Shown: positions 37,818 to 47,182, numbered from the stretch's first letter. The stretch: 64,000 bases of DNA from Bacteroidaceae bacterium (GCA_017547165.1 JAFYQK010000025.1:124001-188000), one strand, 5' to 3'. Made by a program: numbers and translations. Notes: a model not told the origin generated them from the letters alone.

Positions 37818-38237
37818 CTAAATCTTCTGACTAAACACCAAGGCATACATCTTCATTTGCTTGAGCATTGCAAGAAGGCCATTGGAACGTGTAGGCGAAA
37901 GATGTTCTCGCAAACCTATCTGCTCTATGAAGTAAAGGTCAGCATCCATGATATCCTTAGGTGTCTGATTGTTGAAAACTCGTACCAACAAGGCCACAAT
38001 ACCCTTTACTATCAAGGCATCGCTCTCGGCCTGGAATTGTATCTTCCCGTCAACCAGGTCAGCTTGTAGCCACACACGACTTTGGCATCCATCTATCAGA
38101 TTCTGCTCTGTCTTATACTGTACGGGTAATTCGGGTTGTTCTCCTCCCATATCAATCAGAAGCTGATAGCGGTCCATCCAGTCATCAAAATCCTGGAATT
38201 CCTCAATTATCTGATCTTGTATTTCATTTATTGTCAT
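37818..38237 (-). CDS. sufE: SufE family cysteine-desulfuration protein
   Basis: 139 residues matching SufE, which takes persulfide sulfur from the SufS desulfurase for Fe-S cluster assembly. The acceptor Cys lies in the conserved NLIDGCQSRVWL. The N-terminus has the typical helix EFQDFDDWMDRYQLLIDMG. No sufS, sufB, sufC or sufD is nearby. It lies 50 bp after the M28 peptidase gene on the same strand. Confidence 0.95.
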   Translation of the reverse strand: MTINEIQDQIIEEFQDFDDWMDRYQLLIDMGGEQPELPVQYKTEQNLIDGCQSRVWLQADLVDGKIQFQAESDALIVKGIVALLVRVFNNQTPKDIMDADLYFIEQIGLREHLSPTRSNGLLAMLKQMKMYALVFSQKI

Positions 38238-38287
38238 AGTCGAATGTCTTTGTATAGATAGTCTATATATTAGTCAATATTTTGTTC

Positions 38288-39295
38288 TTACTGTTCATTA
38301 TAAATTAGTTGCAATACTGTTTGCCCTACTGCCTTGAGAACATTCTTATCGATATTCTCTGGTGTATCATGCACAGTATGCCATGTTGGGCCAAAACTAC
38401 TTGGACCATCTGCAAAATAGGGCACGATGTCGATACATGGAATACGTGCTATTGTATTAACATTAACATGGTCGTCAACAAGTGAACCACCATCTTTATA
38501 AGGAAAGAACTGGCCATAGCCCAAATCACTTGCCAAAGCCCAAACCTTCTTCACTATATGATTGGCAAAATACACACTCACCTGCTCACGAGCAAAGGTA
38601 GCACCACGTCCACCAACCATATCGAGCAAAATTCCATAACGTGGTCTGTATCCATCACGTAAAGCTTTCTCTGCCCATACCTTACTACCAAGACACCATG
38701 TATCTTCACCATTCTCTATTGGTTCGGCCCATTCAGGGGTGCCCATATCCTCGGCATCAAAACATATGAAATCTATTCCTATACCCGCCAAGGGATACTG
38801 TTTGATTTGACGAGCTATCTCCAACATTACAGCAACACCACTAGCTCCGTCATTGGCACCAAGAACAGGAGTTTGATGATTAGACTCATCGGCATCGTTA
38901 TCTGCCCAAGGTCGTGTATCCCAATGCGCACATAGCATAATACGCTGGGTAGCCTCCATATTTGTGCAAGCTATGATATTGCGACATGGCATTTTCTTGC
39001 CATCCCACACAACAACTTCGGTACATTGCTCACCAACAGTACATCCATTCTCGGCGAACTTTGCCTTTATCCACTCGGCACATTGGTCTGCCTCATCTGT
39101 TCCTAACAAACGAGGACCAAAAGCACATTGCTCCTCTATATATCTGAAAGCACTATCGGCAACGAATACAGGACATTGCTTGTTTGAAGTGACATTAGTT
39201 TCTTTCGCATTATTTGACGAAGACACATTACAAGCAATGGTTATTACAATAGTTGCAATAAGTACAATAAAATTTAATGTATATCTAATCTGCAT
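38288..39295 (-). CDS. Lipoprotein M28 peptidase / glutaminyl cyclase-like
   Basis: 335 residues. The N-terminus carries a lipoprotein signal (IVLIATIVITIAC with Cys22 as the probable lipidation site). The M28 zinc site is visible: CAHWDTRPWAD, the GANDGASGVAV segment with the bridging Asp, and FICFDAEDMG with the catalytic Glu-Asp pair. The later HVN and VHDTPENIDK segments complete the pattern. In Bacteroidetes such lipoproteins are often glutaminyl cyclases that form pyroglutamate at N-termini of exported proteins. Peptidase versus cyclase cannot be settled by eye. Confidence 0.88.
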   Translation of the reverse strand: MQIRYTLNFIVLIATIVITIACNVSSSNNAKETNVTSNKQCPVFVADSAFRYIEEQCAFGPRLLGTDEADQCAEWIKAKFAENGCTVGEQCTEVVVWDGKKMPCRNIIACTNMEATQRIMLCAHWDTRPWADNDADESNHQTPVLGANDGASGVAVMLEIARQIKQYPLAGIGIDFICFDAEDMGTPEWAEPIENGEDTWCLGSKVWAEKALRDGYRPRYGILLDMVGGRGATFAREQVSVYFANHIVKKVWALASDLGYGQFFPYKDGGSLVDDHVNVNTIARIPCIDIVPYFADGPSSFGPTWHTVHDTPENIDKNVLKAVGQTVLQLIYNEQ

Positions 39296-39323
39296 ATTTA
39301 AAACATATTGTCAGTGCCACATA

Positions 39324-41033
39324 TCAAGAGGCCGAGAAATTCTGTGCCTGACGCATCACCCTAAGGAAATTACCACCCCAAAGCATACGCAGGTCCGCTT
39401 CGGAAAAACCCTCACGCAACAAGGCACGGGTAAGGTTAATCAGTTCACCGGCATGTGCCAAACCGGGTACACCTCCATCGCCATCGAAATCAGTTCCAAT
39501 ACCCACATGTTCAATTCCCATTACCTTAACGGCGTGGTTGATGTGATTAACCGCATCAACAATTGAAGCTACACCATTCTCTTTAAGAAAACCATTGTAG
39601 AACGTCACCTGCATTACTCCTCCATTCTCGGCCAAGTGCTTCATTTGCGCATCAGTGAGATTGCGCGGATGGTTACAAAGGGACATACAACTGGAATGTG
39701 TACAAACAATGGGAACCTGAGATATTTCTATTGCATCATAGAATGTCTTCTCTGAGGCATGACTTAGATCTATCATCATTCCTACCCTATTCATCTCACG
39801 GATAACCTCTGCACCAAATTCACTCACGCCGCCATGTTCGGCATTACTTCTTCGTGCCGAATCGCATATATCATTATCTCCATTATGGCAAAGCGTCATG
39901 TATACAACACCACGATTGCGCAACTTCTGTATCTGTGATATATCATGACCAATAGCATAACCATTCTCAACACCAAGCATTATTGCCTTACGACCACTTT
40001 GCTTCATGCGATACAAGTCATCAGGTGTATATGCAAGTCCCCACTCAGAGGAATTATTTTTAATCATATCCTCTATCTGAGTCAGGATAGTATTGGATTT
40101 CTTGATAACGGTGTCGTAAACTTCATTTGAACGCTCACCCTGAGGCATGTAAGCTACCATCACAGAAGCATCAAGATGTCCGTCTTTCATGCGTGGCAAA
40201 GTAACAAGTCTCTCCTCTTCCGTATCAAACTTCATTGGAGTGTCACAATGAGAATCAAGCGAAAGTATTCTTATATGGATATTCTTGGCCTCTGCAAAAT
40301 TTTGCGCTTCACCAACAAGCCAATTAAATATTGGCATATGACTTTTATCGCCCTCCTGCATAAAGCACTCGGGATGCCACTGAACGCCTATGATACTCTT
40401 ATGTTCGCAACTTTCCATTGCCTCAATAACCCCATCCGATGCTCGAGCTGCTATGCGGAATTTTTCACCCGTATCGCGCACTGCCTGATGATGAAATGAG
40501 TTAACAGGCAGTAGCAATTCTCCATTCTCATTTTCGATAAGTCCTTCTCCCTTAAATATTTGCTTGAACATACTATCCTTACAAATGAAGGCTGTATGTG
40601 AGGCTTTATCTCTTACAAGATCTTGACTATGCTTTATCAACGGACCATCCTTGTATTGCACACCAAGATCTTGGTACACACTACCACCTAATGCTGCGGC
40701 CAGCATCTGCACACCACGACAAATACCGAGCATAGGTATCTGACGGTCATATGCCATGCGTATCAACATCAATTCTGCCTCGTCACGCTCAGCATTTATG
40801 CCACGAAGCTGAGGGATTGGCTCTTCCCCAACCAACAAAGGATTTATATCAGCACCTCCACTCAATACAATGCCATCGAGTCTGTCGAGCAAAAGGGAGA
40901 GTGCCAACTCGTTCATATATGGCGGAATGATAACAGGACTGCCACCAGCCTCAAGAATACTTTGATAATATCCTTTGGCTAATTTACAGTCCTTATCGCC
41001 GAAATTGCCGGTTATTCCTATAAGAGGCATCAT
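39324..41033 (-). CDS. Fusion of class-I amidotransferase-like hydrolase (C26) and membrane dipeptidase (M19)
   Basis: 569 residues with two catalytic domains. Residues 1 to about 240 form a gamma-glutamyl hydrolase-like domain: start MPLIGITGNFGD, nucleophile Cys in GICRGVQMLAAALGG, His-Glu in GVQWHPE. From about 250 to the end is a renal dipeptidase-like M19 domain. Its metal ligands are in LDSHCDTP, GVENGYAIG, DLSHAS, THSS and IGTDFDG. The pairing suggests a route that removes a gamma-glutamyl group and then splits the remaining dipeptide. No signal peptide is seen, so it is probably cytoplasmic. It lies between the Lrp-type regulator and the M28 lipoprotein gene. Confidence 0.92.
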   Translation of the reverse strand: MMPLIGITGNFGDKDCKLAKGYYQSILEAGGSPVIIPPYMNELALSLLLDRLDGIVLSGGADINPLLVGEEPIPQLRGINAERDEAELMLIRMAYDRQIPMLGICRGVQMLAAALGGSVYQDLGVQYKDGPLIKHSQDLVRDKASHTAFICKDSMFKQIFKGEGLIENENGELLLPVNSFHHQAVRDTGEKFRIAARASDGVIEAMESCEHKSIIGVQWHPECFMQEGDKSHMPIFNWLVGEAQNFAEAKNIHIRILSLDSHCDTPMKFDTEEERLVTLPRMKDGHLDASVMVAYMPQGERSNEVYDTVIKKSNTILTQIEDMIKNNSSEWGLAYTPDDLYRMKQSGRKAIMLGVENGYAIGHDISQIQKLRNRGVVYMTLCHNGDNDICDSARRSNAEHGGVSEFGAEVIREMNRVGMMIDLSHASEKTFYDAIEISQVPIVCTHSSCMSLCNHPRNLTDAQMKHLAENGGVMQVTFYNGFLKENGVASIVDAVNHINHAVKVMGIEHVGIGTDFDGDGGVPGLAHAGELINLTRALLREGFSEADLRMLWGGNFLRVMRQAQNFSAS

Positions 41034-41086
41034 TCGCGTATAATATATAAGTTAACGATTAGCAATAGGCCTCTCGTTAAATTTCT

Positions 41087-41599
41087 TTAATCTATAATTT
41101 TCTTCCAATCTTCCTCCATCTGAGGTTTAGCCTCTGCATGAAGACCACCTATGGGCAATTCCTTCTTGATGCTCTGTGTTAGAGATATCAAGGTTTCAGT
41201 GCTGACAACACCATTTATCTGTTGCAACTTGCCATTTAGCAATTCCATCAAATGAGCATTATCCTTGGCATACAACTTTATTAACATTGTATACGGACCA
41301 GTAGTATAGTGACACTCAACAATTTCGGGTATCTTGGCAAACTCCTCAACAACACTGCTATACATACTGCCTTTCTCAAGACTGATACCTATATATGTGC
41401 AAGTGTTGTAACCCAAACTTCCTGGATTGACATGATAACCACTACCAACAATAACATTCATATCAATAAGACGCTGAACACGCTGATGAATAGCAGCACG
41501 ACTAACACCGCACTGTAATGCAACATCCTTAAATGGAATACGAGCATTGTTTGAAATAATCTCTAAAATCTTTTTATCAAGAGAATCAATCTTTTCCAT
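41087..41599 (-). CDS. Lrp/AsnC family transcriptional regulator
   Basis: 170 residues from the Met at 41599 (MEKIDSLDKKILEII). The upstream extension to 41644 overlaps the promoter and is rejected. It has an N-terminal winged helix-turn-helix (NARIPFKDVALQCGVSRAAI, then HQRVQRLIDMNVI) and a C-terminal RAM/effector domain (VVEEFAKIPEIVECHYTTG). Such proteins sense amino acids. It leads a seven-gene - strand run and is the natural candidate regulator of the peptidase genes behind it. Confidence 0.92.
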   Translation of the reverse strand: MEKIDSLDKKILEIISNNARIPFKDVALQCGVSRAAIHQRVQRLIDMNVIVGSGYHVNPGSLGYNTCTYIGISLEKGSMYSSVVEEFAKIPEIVECHYTTGPYTMLIKLYAKDNAHLMELLNGKLQQINGVVSTETLISLTQSIKKELPIGGLHAEAKPQMEEDWKKIID

Positions 41600-41622
41600 A
41601 GTATTTCTTACATTTTGACACA

Positions 41623-41653
41623 CAAAGATACAAATAAGTAACAATTTAGCAAA
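41623..41653 (-). promoter_or_regulatory. Promoter of the Lrp/AsnC-led operon
   Basis: On -, TTTG (41650-41653), 19 bp, TATCTTTG (41623-41630), about 24 bp upstream of the regulator start. Consensus spacing. Confidence 0.7.
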
Positions 41654-41753
41654 ATTATTTGTCTTTTTTTATAAAATTTTGCATTATTACTTACCTTTTG
41701 ATATCTCTTGGTTTTTTACAGTTAGCAATTGCTCAAATACTATGACCCTTAAT

Positions 41754-41841
41754 AAAAAACATTACTTTCTTTCACTTCAGACAAAGTAATCTTTTTACTC
41801 ATTCAATACTGTCTTCAGCCTTAAAGAAAGCAATGTTTTTT
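41754..41841. repeat. 88-bp element with 19-bp inverted ends
   Basis: 41754-41772 and 41823-41841 are complementary at 18 of 19 positions, with an A/T-rich 50-bp interior. It lies between the tricorn protease stop and the Lrp promoter. It may be a long terminator stem or a small non-autonomous element. Confidence 0.5.
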
Positions 41842-41886
41842 AAGAACTATTTTGTAGTTGTTTTTGTAAATAATGGGTTATGACTA

Positions 41887-44800
41887 TTACTTCATCATCT
41901 CCTTCACGGCTGTCTCTATCTGAGTGTCTACACCTCGGAGCATGTTCTCGGGGGTGATGTAGCACTCGATGTCGGGATCGAGCTGCTGGTTCTCGAGATA
42001 GTTGCCACGGTTGTCCTTGGCGCCTACCTGTGGGATGCCGAAGGTGTACTGACCTATGTTCTCCCACCATACGGCGGTCATGGTGCCAGGTACGGGTGCA
42101 CCGATGAGCTTGCCTATACCCATCTCCTTGTAGAGCCAGGGAGTGCCATGAGCATTGGAGTAGTTGTCCTCGCAAACAAGCATACACGAGGGTTTTACCC
42201 AACGGTCGAAGGGATCGTTGCCTATGAACTTGCCACGTGGTGTGAAGCGAGAGTATGCCTTGCCCGATAGAGCTATGCACACATCGTTGTGCAACCATCC
42301 GCCTCCGTTGTGACGTGTGTCCACGATAACGGCATCGCGCATGCGGTTCTTCTCGGAGAGTAGGTTCTTGTAGAACTCATGGAAGGAAGCAGCATCCATG
42401 GCCTCGATGTGAACATAGGCTATGCGACCACCGGAAAGACTGTCCACCATGTGCTCGTTGCGACGCACCCAACGCTTGTAGAGAAGTTCCTCCTGCTTGC
42501 CCCAAGAGATGGGACGCACCACTATCTCCTTCTTCTCACCCTTTATGCCAAGGCGTGTGGACTTGCCTGCCTTACCTGCAAGCATGGGATAGTAGTCGAT
42601 GCCAACCTCTATCTTCTGTCCGTCTATGGCTATGATGATGTCACCAGCCTTGATGTCCTTGCACACATCCAGAGGACCACCGGAGAGCACCTCTGCCACC
42701 TTGATACCAGGGCCCTGGTATGTCTCATCGGGAAGGATACCCAACTGGGCAACAGGCAGACGGCTTGAAGAGGCATGATAGCGACAACCCGTATGGCTCA
42801 CATTGAGCTCGCCAAGCAGTTCGCTTGCCATCTCGGCAAAGTCATAACCATTGTTGATATGAGGCAGATAGCGCTTGTATGTGGTGTAGAGACGGTCCCA
42901 GTCGGCCCCATTCATCTCTGGGTCGTAGAGCTTCTCCTTGGTCTGACGCCAGATGTGCTCAAAGTTGTACTCCTGAGTCTTGGCAGGACGAGTCACGGTG
43001 AATGCCTCGAAGGGTATGGTCTTTACCGAAGCCGAGTTGAGATTGAGCTGACACAAGGTACCACCCTGACCAATGAAATAGCATGTGTTGCCACTCTTGT
43101 CCAGTTGGAACGAGCGAGCCTCTATGCGCTGCATCTTCAGCTCTGTACGCTCCTCGAGGAAGTCACGCACCCAGAGGGCCATATTACCATTGTGAGGAGC
43201 AAGATAGTAGAGACGAGTACCCTCGTTGTTCATCACCGCATCCGACAGGTGCGAGGACTGGAAAGTTATCCTCATGGTGCGGTCGCTGAGATTGTCGAGC
43301 TGTAGCTTGAGTGGCTCCACCTTCTTCTCCTTGTCGGTGCTGTCCTTCTTCTCTGACTTCTTATTCTCCTTCTCCGCCTCCTCGAGCAGGGCACGGTCTT
43401 CCTTGTTCATGCGGAACTTGTTGTAGGCCTCGGCATCGAAGAAGGTGATATACACATCGCGATGCGAACCCCAACTGCCATGACTACGGTATCCGGCACG
43501 GTCGCTGGCAAATATCATTGCCTTGCCACCCATCACCCAACGAGCATGCGAGTCGGTATATCCGCTCTGTGTCAGGTTCACGGGTTCGTCCTTACCATCT
43601 GCATCTATCAGAGCCACATCCACGTTGTTCCAACCGCCATTACCCATATAGTCGGCCAAGAGCCACTTGCTGTCGGGGCTCCAAGTGAAATACTGGTCGC
43701 CATCGGAATAGGAGTAGTTGTACTTTGCATCCATGGCCACCCGAGTCTTGCCCGACTTGAGGTCGATGATGCAGATGGCCTCACGGTTCTGCAGGTATGC
43801 CACCTTCTTGCCATCGGGACTATAGAGAGGCTGGAAACTGGTGGTCACGCCATCAGTCAGTCGCTTCTCCCTTATCTCGGTGCAATAGGTCATAACCTCC
43901 TCCTTGTCGTTCACAATCTCCGCCTCGTAGATGCTCCATATGCCACCACGCTCACTATCGTAGACCACGGCACGACCATCGGCACGGAAGTCCACACGGC
44001 GCTCACGCTCTGGAGTCTCCGTTATCTGCTTTGTGGTACTGAAGTCGATGGTGGTAACATACACATCTCCGTTCAGCACGAAAGCCACATCCTTGCCCTT
44101 GGGAGAAACGGCAACATGTGTGGCACCACGGCTCACGAGGGTACGGATAACCTTGTCGGTATCCACATCGGTGCTTATCTTCACCTCCACGCGCTTAGGC
44201 TCTCCACCGGGGCGCATAGTGTACAGCTGACCATCATATCCGAAGGACAGCACACCAGTATTGGAAACGCTGAGATAGCGCACGGGATTGCCCTTGAAGC
44301 TGGTGATTTGCCTTGACTCGCCATTCAGCGTGGCATAGTACACATTGAACGTACCGTCCTTCTCGCTCAGATAGTAATACCCCTTGCCATCTACCGTCCA
44401 CACAGGGTTGCGGTCCTCACCGGCAAAGGTGATCATCTGCTTATAGCCCTTGGCATCCTTCATATATATGTCGCGAGCAATACTGCTGGTATGATGCTTG
44501 CGCCAAGGGTCCTCATATCCCTTCACATTGTTGTACAATATACGACCATCACCGTCCATGCTGATATGGTCCATGGAAATGGCAGAGAACAAGGTCTGAC
44601 GGCCACCCGTCTTGCTCACCTTGTACAGGCGGGTGAAGGTACCGCCGGGGAAGGTCAGTTCGCTCACCGTGGGATTGCCGGCACGGCGTATGAGCAGAGA
44701 ATCAGCACCAAGCCATGCGGCAGGGTATTCGTTGAAGGAGTGTGTGGTCACGCGACGAGCCTGTCCGCCCTGTGCCGACACCACAAACACATCCATAGAA

Positions 44801-45063
44801 CCCTCCCTGTTGCTTGCAAAGGCCAGTTCCTTGCCATCGGGGCTCCACAGAGGGTTGCCATCATAACTGGCATTAGTGGTCAGTTGCTTTGCCTCGCCAC
44901 CCACAGAAGGCACCGTATAGATGTTGCCCATGTAGGAAAAGGCAATACTACTACCATCGGACGAGATGGCACCGCCACGCATCCACAATGGTTCTGCCAC
45001 CTGGGCATAACCCGCCATGCCCATTCCCAGGCATGCAATAAGAGATAAGATTTTCTTGCGCAT
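41887..45063 (-). CDS. Tricorn-like S41 protease with beta-propeller and PDZ
   Basis: 1058 residues from the Met at 45063 (MRKKILSLIACLGMGMAGYAQ, signal peptide); a Met five codons upstream lies before it. Residues about 25-560 are WD40/TolB-like propeller repeats (for example NPLWSPDGKELAFAS, PVWTVDGKGYYYLS). A charged linker rich in Lys and Glu follows at about 560-590. A PDZ domain lies at about 780-850, then the protease core: SH in LNVSHTGCRY, nucleophile Ser in CEDNYSNAHGTP, and the late Glu in TAVWWE, as in archaeal tricorn. It probably digests oligopeptides in the periplasm. A consensus promoter lies at 45120-45151. Confidence 0.93.
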   Translation of the reverse strand: MRKKILSLIACLGMGMAGYAQVAEPLWMRGGAISSDGSSIAFSYMGNIYTVPSVGGEAKQLTTNASYDGNPLWSPDGKELAFASNREGSMDVFVVSAQGGQARRVTTHSFNEYPAAWLGADSLLIRRAGNPTVSELTFPGGTFTRLYKVSKTGGRQTLFSAISMDHISMDGDGRILYNNVKGYEDPWRKHHTSSIARDIYMKDAKGYKQMITFAGEDRNPVWTVDGKGYYYLSEKDGTFNVYYATLNGESRQITSFKGNPVRYLSVSNTGVLSFGYDGQLYTMRPGGEPKRVEVKISTDVDTDKVIRTLVSRGATHVAVSPKGKDVAFVLNGDVYVTTIDFSTTKQITETPERERRVDFRADGRAVVYDSERGGIWSIYEAEIVNDKEEVMTYCTEIREKRLTDGVTTSFQPLYSPDGKKVAYLQNREAICIIDLKSGKTRVAMDAKYNYSYSDGDQYFTWSPDSKWLLADYMGNGGWNNVDVALIDADGKDEPVNLTQSGYTDSHARWVMGGKAMIFASDRAGYRSHGSWGSHRDVYITFFDAEAYNKFRMNKEDRALLEEAEKENKKSEKKDSTDKEKKVEPLKLQLDNLSDRTMRITFQSSHLSDAVMNNEGTRLYYLAPHNGNMALWVRDFLEERTELKMQRIEARSFQLDKSGNTCYFIGQGGTLCQLNLNSASVKTIPFEAFTVTRPAKTQEYNFEHIWRQTKEKLYDPEMNGADWDRLYTTYKRYLPHINNGYDFAEMASELLGELNVSHTGCRYHASSSRLPVAQLGILPDETYQGPGIKVAEVLSGGPLDVCKDIKAGDIIIAIDGQKIEVGIDYYPMLAGKAGKSTRLGIKGEKKEIVVRPISWGKQEELLYKRWVRRNEHMVDSLSGGRIAYVHIEAMDAASFHEFYKNLLSEKNRMRDAVIVDTRHNGGGWLHNDVCIALSGKAYSRFTPRGKFIGNDPFDRWVKPSCMLVCEDNYSNAHGTPWLYKEMGIGKLIGAPVPGTMTAVWWENIGQYTFGIPQVGAKDNRGNYLENQQLDPDIECYITPENMLRGVDTQIETAVKEMMK

Positions 45064-45119
45064 TGTATGTATTATCAAAGAATTGTGCAGGTTTATAAAG
45101 ATTTATATTTTCTTTTGCG

Positions 45120-45151
45120 CAAATATACAAATTTTATCACCAACTCCCAAA
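45120..45151 (-). promoter_or_regulatory. Promoter of the tricorn-like protease
   Basis: On -, TTTG (45148-45151), 20 bp, TATATTTG (45120-45127). Confidence 0.7.
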
Positions 45152-45256
45152 GAAATAAACAAGGAGAACACGGAGACAATACGACAACAAAGGACAGACA
45201 ATACGACGAGTGAACATGCTTTATTTAAGGCTTTACCTACAATGGTGTAAGGTCAG

Positions 45257-45292
45257 ATCATTAGTGTCCCGTTAAATTGGGACACTAATGAT
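45257..45292 (-). terminator. Perfect 14-bp inverted repeat, orphan terminator
   Basis: ATCATTAGTGTCCC and GGGACACTAATGAT around an 8-base loop. It is followed on the + side by TATAATATATAAG and a fragment (45310-45345) that reads on - as NLNVFNVVIK-stop. The same order (hairpin, AT tract, C-terminal codons) occurs after the beta-galactosidase at 50957-51042, so this looks like the surviving 3' end of a lost secreted-protein gene. Confidence 0.5.
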
Positions 45293-45437
45293 ATAATATA
45301 TAAGAGGTGTTACTTAATCACAACATTAAATACATTCAAGTTGCTGGTTAAAAGTTATGCTGAGAACTCTATAAAAATATCGGAATTTCGTGAAAATTAA
45401 AGGATATAGACTTTCGGAAACCTTGAATCTATGTTCA

Positions 45438-45710
45438 TCATTCCAGGTTATTTGATTTTTCTATTTCATTTAAGATACTCTGTCTTATCTACCAAATAGC
45501 ATAGCAGATGAATTTGAAACCTCTATTTTCGTCAAATTTCTCAGCTGCTTGCACCAAGCCTTTGTTACCTGCCTTTATTAGTTCATCCATAGACAAGTTG
45601 TTGTTTACATACCTCTTGGCTACAGCAGCAACAAATCTTGTCCTGGATTGCGTAAGTCTTTCAATAGCAGTGTCTCTTTCTTTTCCTCCTTGCTGAATAG
45701 AGCCTTGCAA
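45438..45710 (-). pseudogene. Sigma-70 factor fragment with an amber codon
   Basis: The frame resembles sigma region 1.2 to 2.4: ERDTAIERLTQSRTRFV, then NLSMDELIKAGNKGLVQAAEK and FDENRGFKFICYAIW. It stops at TAG 45489-45491, exactly where intact primary sigma factors have the second Trp of the WW pair. Beyond the TAG the same frame continues IRQSILNEIEKSNNLE to a TGA at 45438-45440, so the sigma motif resumes directly. There is no ATG at the 5' end, only a TTG, with an in-frame stop three codons upstream of it. DNA-binding region 4 is absent. It is a decayed piece of an RpoD-like gene. Confidence 0.8.
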
Positions 45711-46056
45711 TTGTGACTAATGGCAACTTCTCGCTTTTGCCACTCGGTGCCCTAATTCTAACACAAAGATAGTAATTTTTCATAGAAAATACGAGTTAAT
45801 TTGTAGATAAATAATAACATAGCCACAAAGACCATATCGCTTGTGTTCGATATGATTTTGGGTGGTTGTGAATGTTCACTTTCTATTGTAGAATGTTAAG
45901 TTGTATGCAGATTGAATACAACTGATTTTGGGAATGCAGTTGGCTACAATTGTAGTCAACTTGATAAGATTTGTAATTGGTTAGTGAGACTAACCAACAG
46001 GTCATTCCCCTATAAACCGGTTAGTGTGGCTAACCACTTCGAAGGGTATAAAAGAA
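45711..46056. other. AT-rich intergenic region with several small inverted repeats
   Basis: No gene seen. Short palindromic stretches include GGCTACAATTGTAGTC (about 45943), TTGGTTAGT-GAG-ACTAACCAA (about 45976-45996) and GGTTAGTGTGGCTAACC (about 46019-46035). The last two share a GGTTAGT core. Confidence 0.4.
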
Positions 46057-46083
46057 CAACTCGTGAGTGAGCCTCACGAGTTG
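46057..46083 (-). terminator. Terminator of the fic gene
   Basis: CAACTCGTGAG / CTCACGAGTTG, a perfect 11-bp stem with a 5-base loop, followed on - by TTCTTTT. It lies 24 bp past the fic stop. Confidence 0.75.
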
Positions 46084-46107
46084 CTGTCTATATAAAGATT
46101 GTAGTTT

Positions 46108-47178
46108 CTATATTTCGCACTTGACTACCCACTTGCCATTGCGCTTGCCGTTTTCTCTTTCGAGTAGGCCTCGTTCAATCAGAGCAGGTGTCATACGCTT
46201 GACTGTTCTTTCCGACTTGCCGATGTGCTTTGCAATCTCTATCTGGGTGGCATCGGGGGTTTCCTTCACAAATCGCAAAAGTGCCAGCTCGTCGAGATTA
46301 CAATTCAAAGTGCCATCCAAAGTGCCATTTTGGCTCTTTGAAATTTCTTGTGTGGCACTTTGGGGATCACCTGCCAACATTGTGCGGTTGCTTAACTTGT
46401 TCTGCTCGCCGAACAAAAGGTTGCGGAAAAACAATTCAAGATACTCAGATGTCGAAAAAATTCGCTTCGGGATATTGTTGTAGTTCGCACGAACAAGCGC
46501 ATTGCGGAAGTACCACGAGTTATCCTTGAATACATCGTTATCAACACTGAATCCGAATGTCTGTAGCCACTTCATCGTAAATACGGCGGTGGTGCGAGTA
46601 TTGCCCTCACGGAAAGGGTGTATCTGCCAAATGCCCGACACGAACTTGCAAATCTGCTTTACCGCCATATCAGCACTGAGTACGGAATAGTCGCTCTTTT
46701 TCTCCTGTTCGAAGTCATATTCGAGCGTCTCACGCAGCATATCGTAGTTCGAATAGAGAACGGTGTCGCCATTCAACACCCACTCTTTCTTGGTGATATT
46801 GACATCACGCAACTGACCTGCGTGCTTGTAGATACCCTCGAACAATCTGCGGTGAATTCTCAGCAGATAATCGGGCGTGAACGAAAACGACTGCTCGGAC
46901 AAAATCTCGGTAATGCGTGCCGAAACTTTGTCTGCCTCCTCTGTACGCTCGTCGTCAAGGTGCTCACGAACATCTTTGGTCTCGTAGTAGGTGTCGAGCA
47001 TATCCTTGACTTGGTCGATAGTAATATCGCCCTCGATATGCTGCACCGCAGTCTTGATAAGATACTCCGACGGCTTCAAACCATCCACATCTTGAAGACC
47101 GATCGCCGTCTGCCACGCATTAGCTTTAGCCTTCTTGCTCGGCTCACCTTGAACTATATATTTATCAAATTCACTCAT
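46108..47178 (-). CDS. Fic-domain protein with C-terminal winged helix
   Basis: 356 residues. The central Fic domain has the active-site loop HPFREGNTRT at 187-196 (catalytic His187), the motif that transfers AMP or another phosphate-containing group to target proteins. The N-terminal helical region contains HRRLFEGIYKHAGQLRD. The C-terminal 80 residues form a winged helix (TQIEIAKHIGKSERTVKRM, then a wing), as in many Fic-HTH regulators. I do not see a convincing inhibitory (S/T)xxxE(G/N) helix. No separate antitoxin gene is adjacent. Its -7 element ends 4 bp before the ATG, so the mRNA may be leaderless. It lies beside a methylase remnant in the accessory island. Confidence 0.92.
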   Translation of the reverse strand: MSEFDKYIVQGEPSKKAKANAWQTAIGLQDVDGLKPSEYLIKTAVQHIEGDITIDQVKDMLDTYYETKDVREHLDDERTEEADKVSARITEILSEQSFSFTPDYLLRIHRRLFEGIYKHAGQLRDVNITKKEWVLNGDTVLYSNYDMLRETLEYDFEQEKKSDYSVLSADMAVKQICKFVSGIWQIHPFREGNTRTTAVFTMKWLQTFGFSVDNDVFKDNSWYFRNALVRANYNNIPKRIFSTSEYLELFFRNLLFGEQNKLSNRTMLAGDPQSATQEISKSQNGTLDGTLNCNLDELALLRFVKETPDATQIEIAKHIGKSERTVKRMTPALIERGLLERENGKRNGKWVVKCEI

Positions 47179-47182
47179 ATTG

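Noticed and set aside
42379..45048. Several 120-284 codon open frames on + in the tricorn-like gene
   Set aside because: All are antisense of a protein with propeller, PDZ and S41 motifs throughout.
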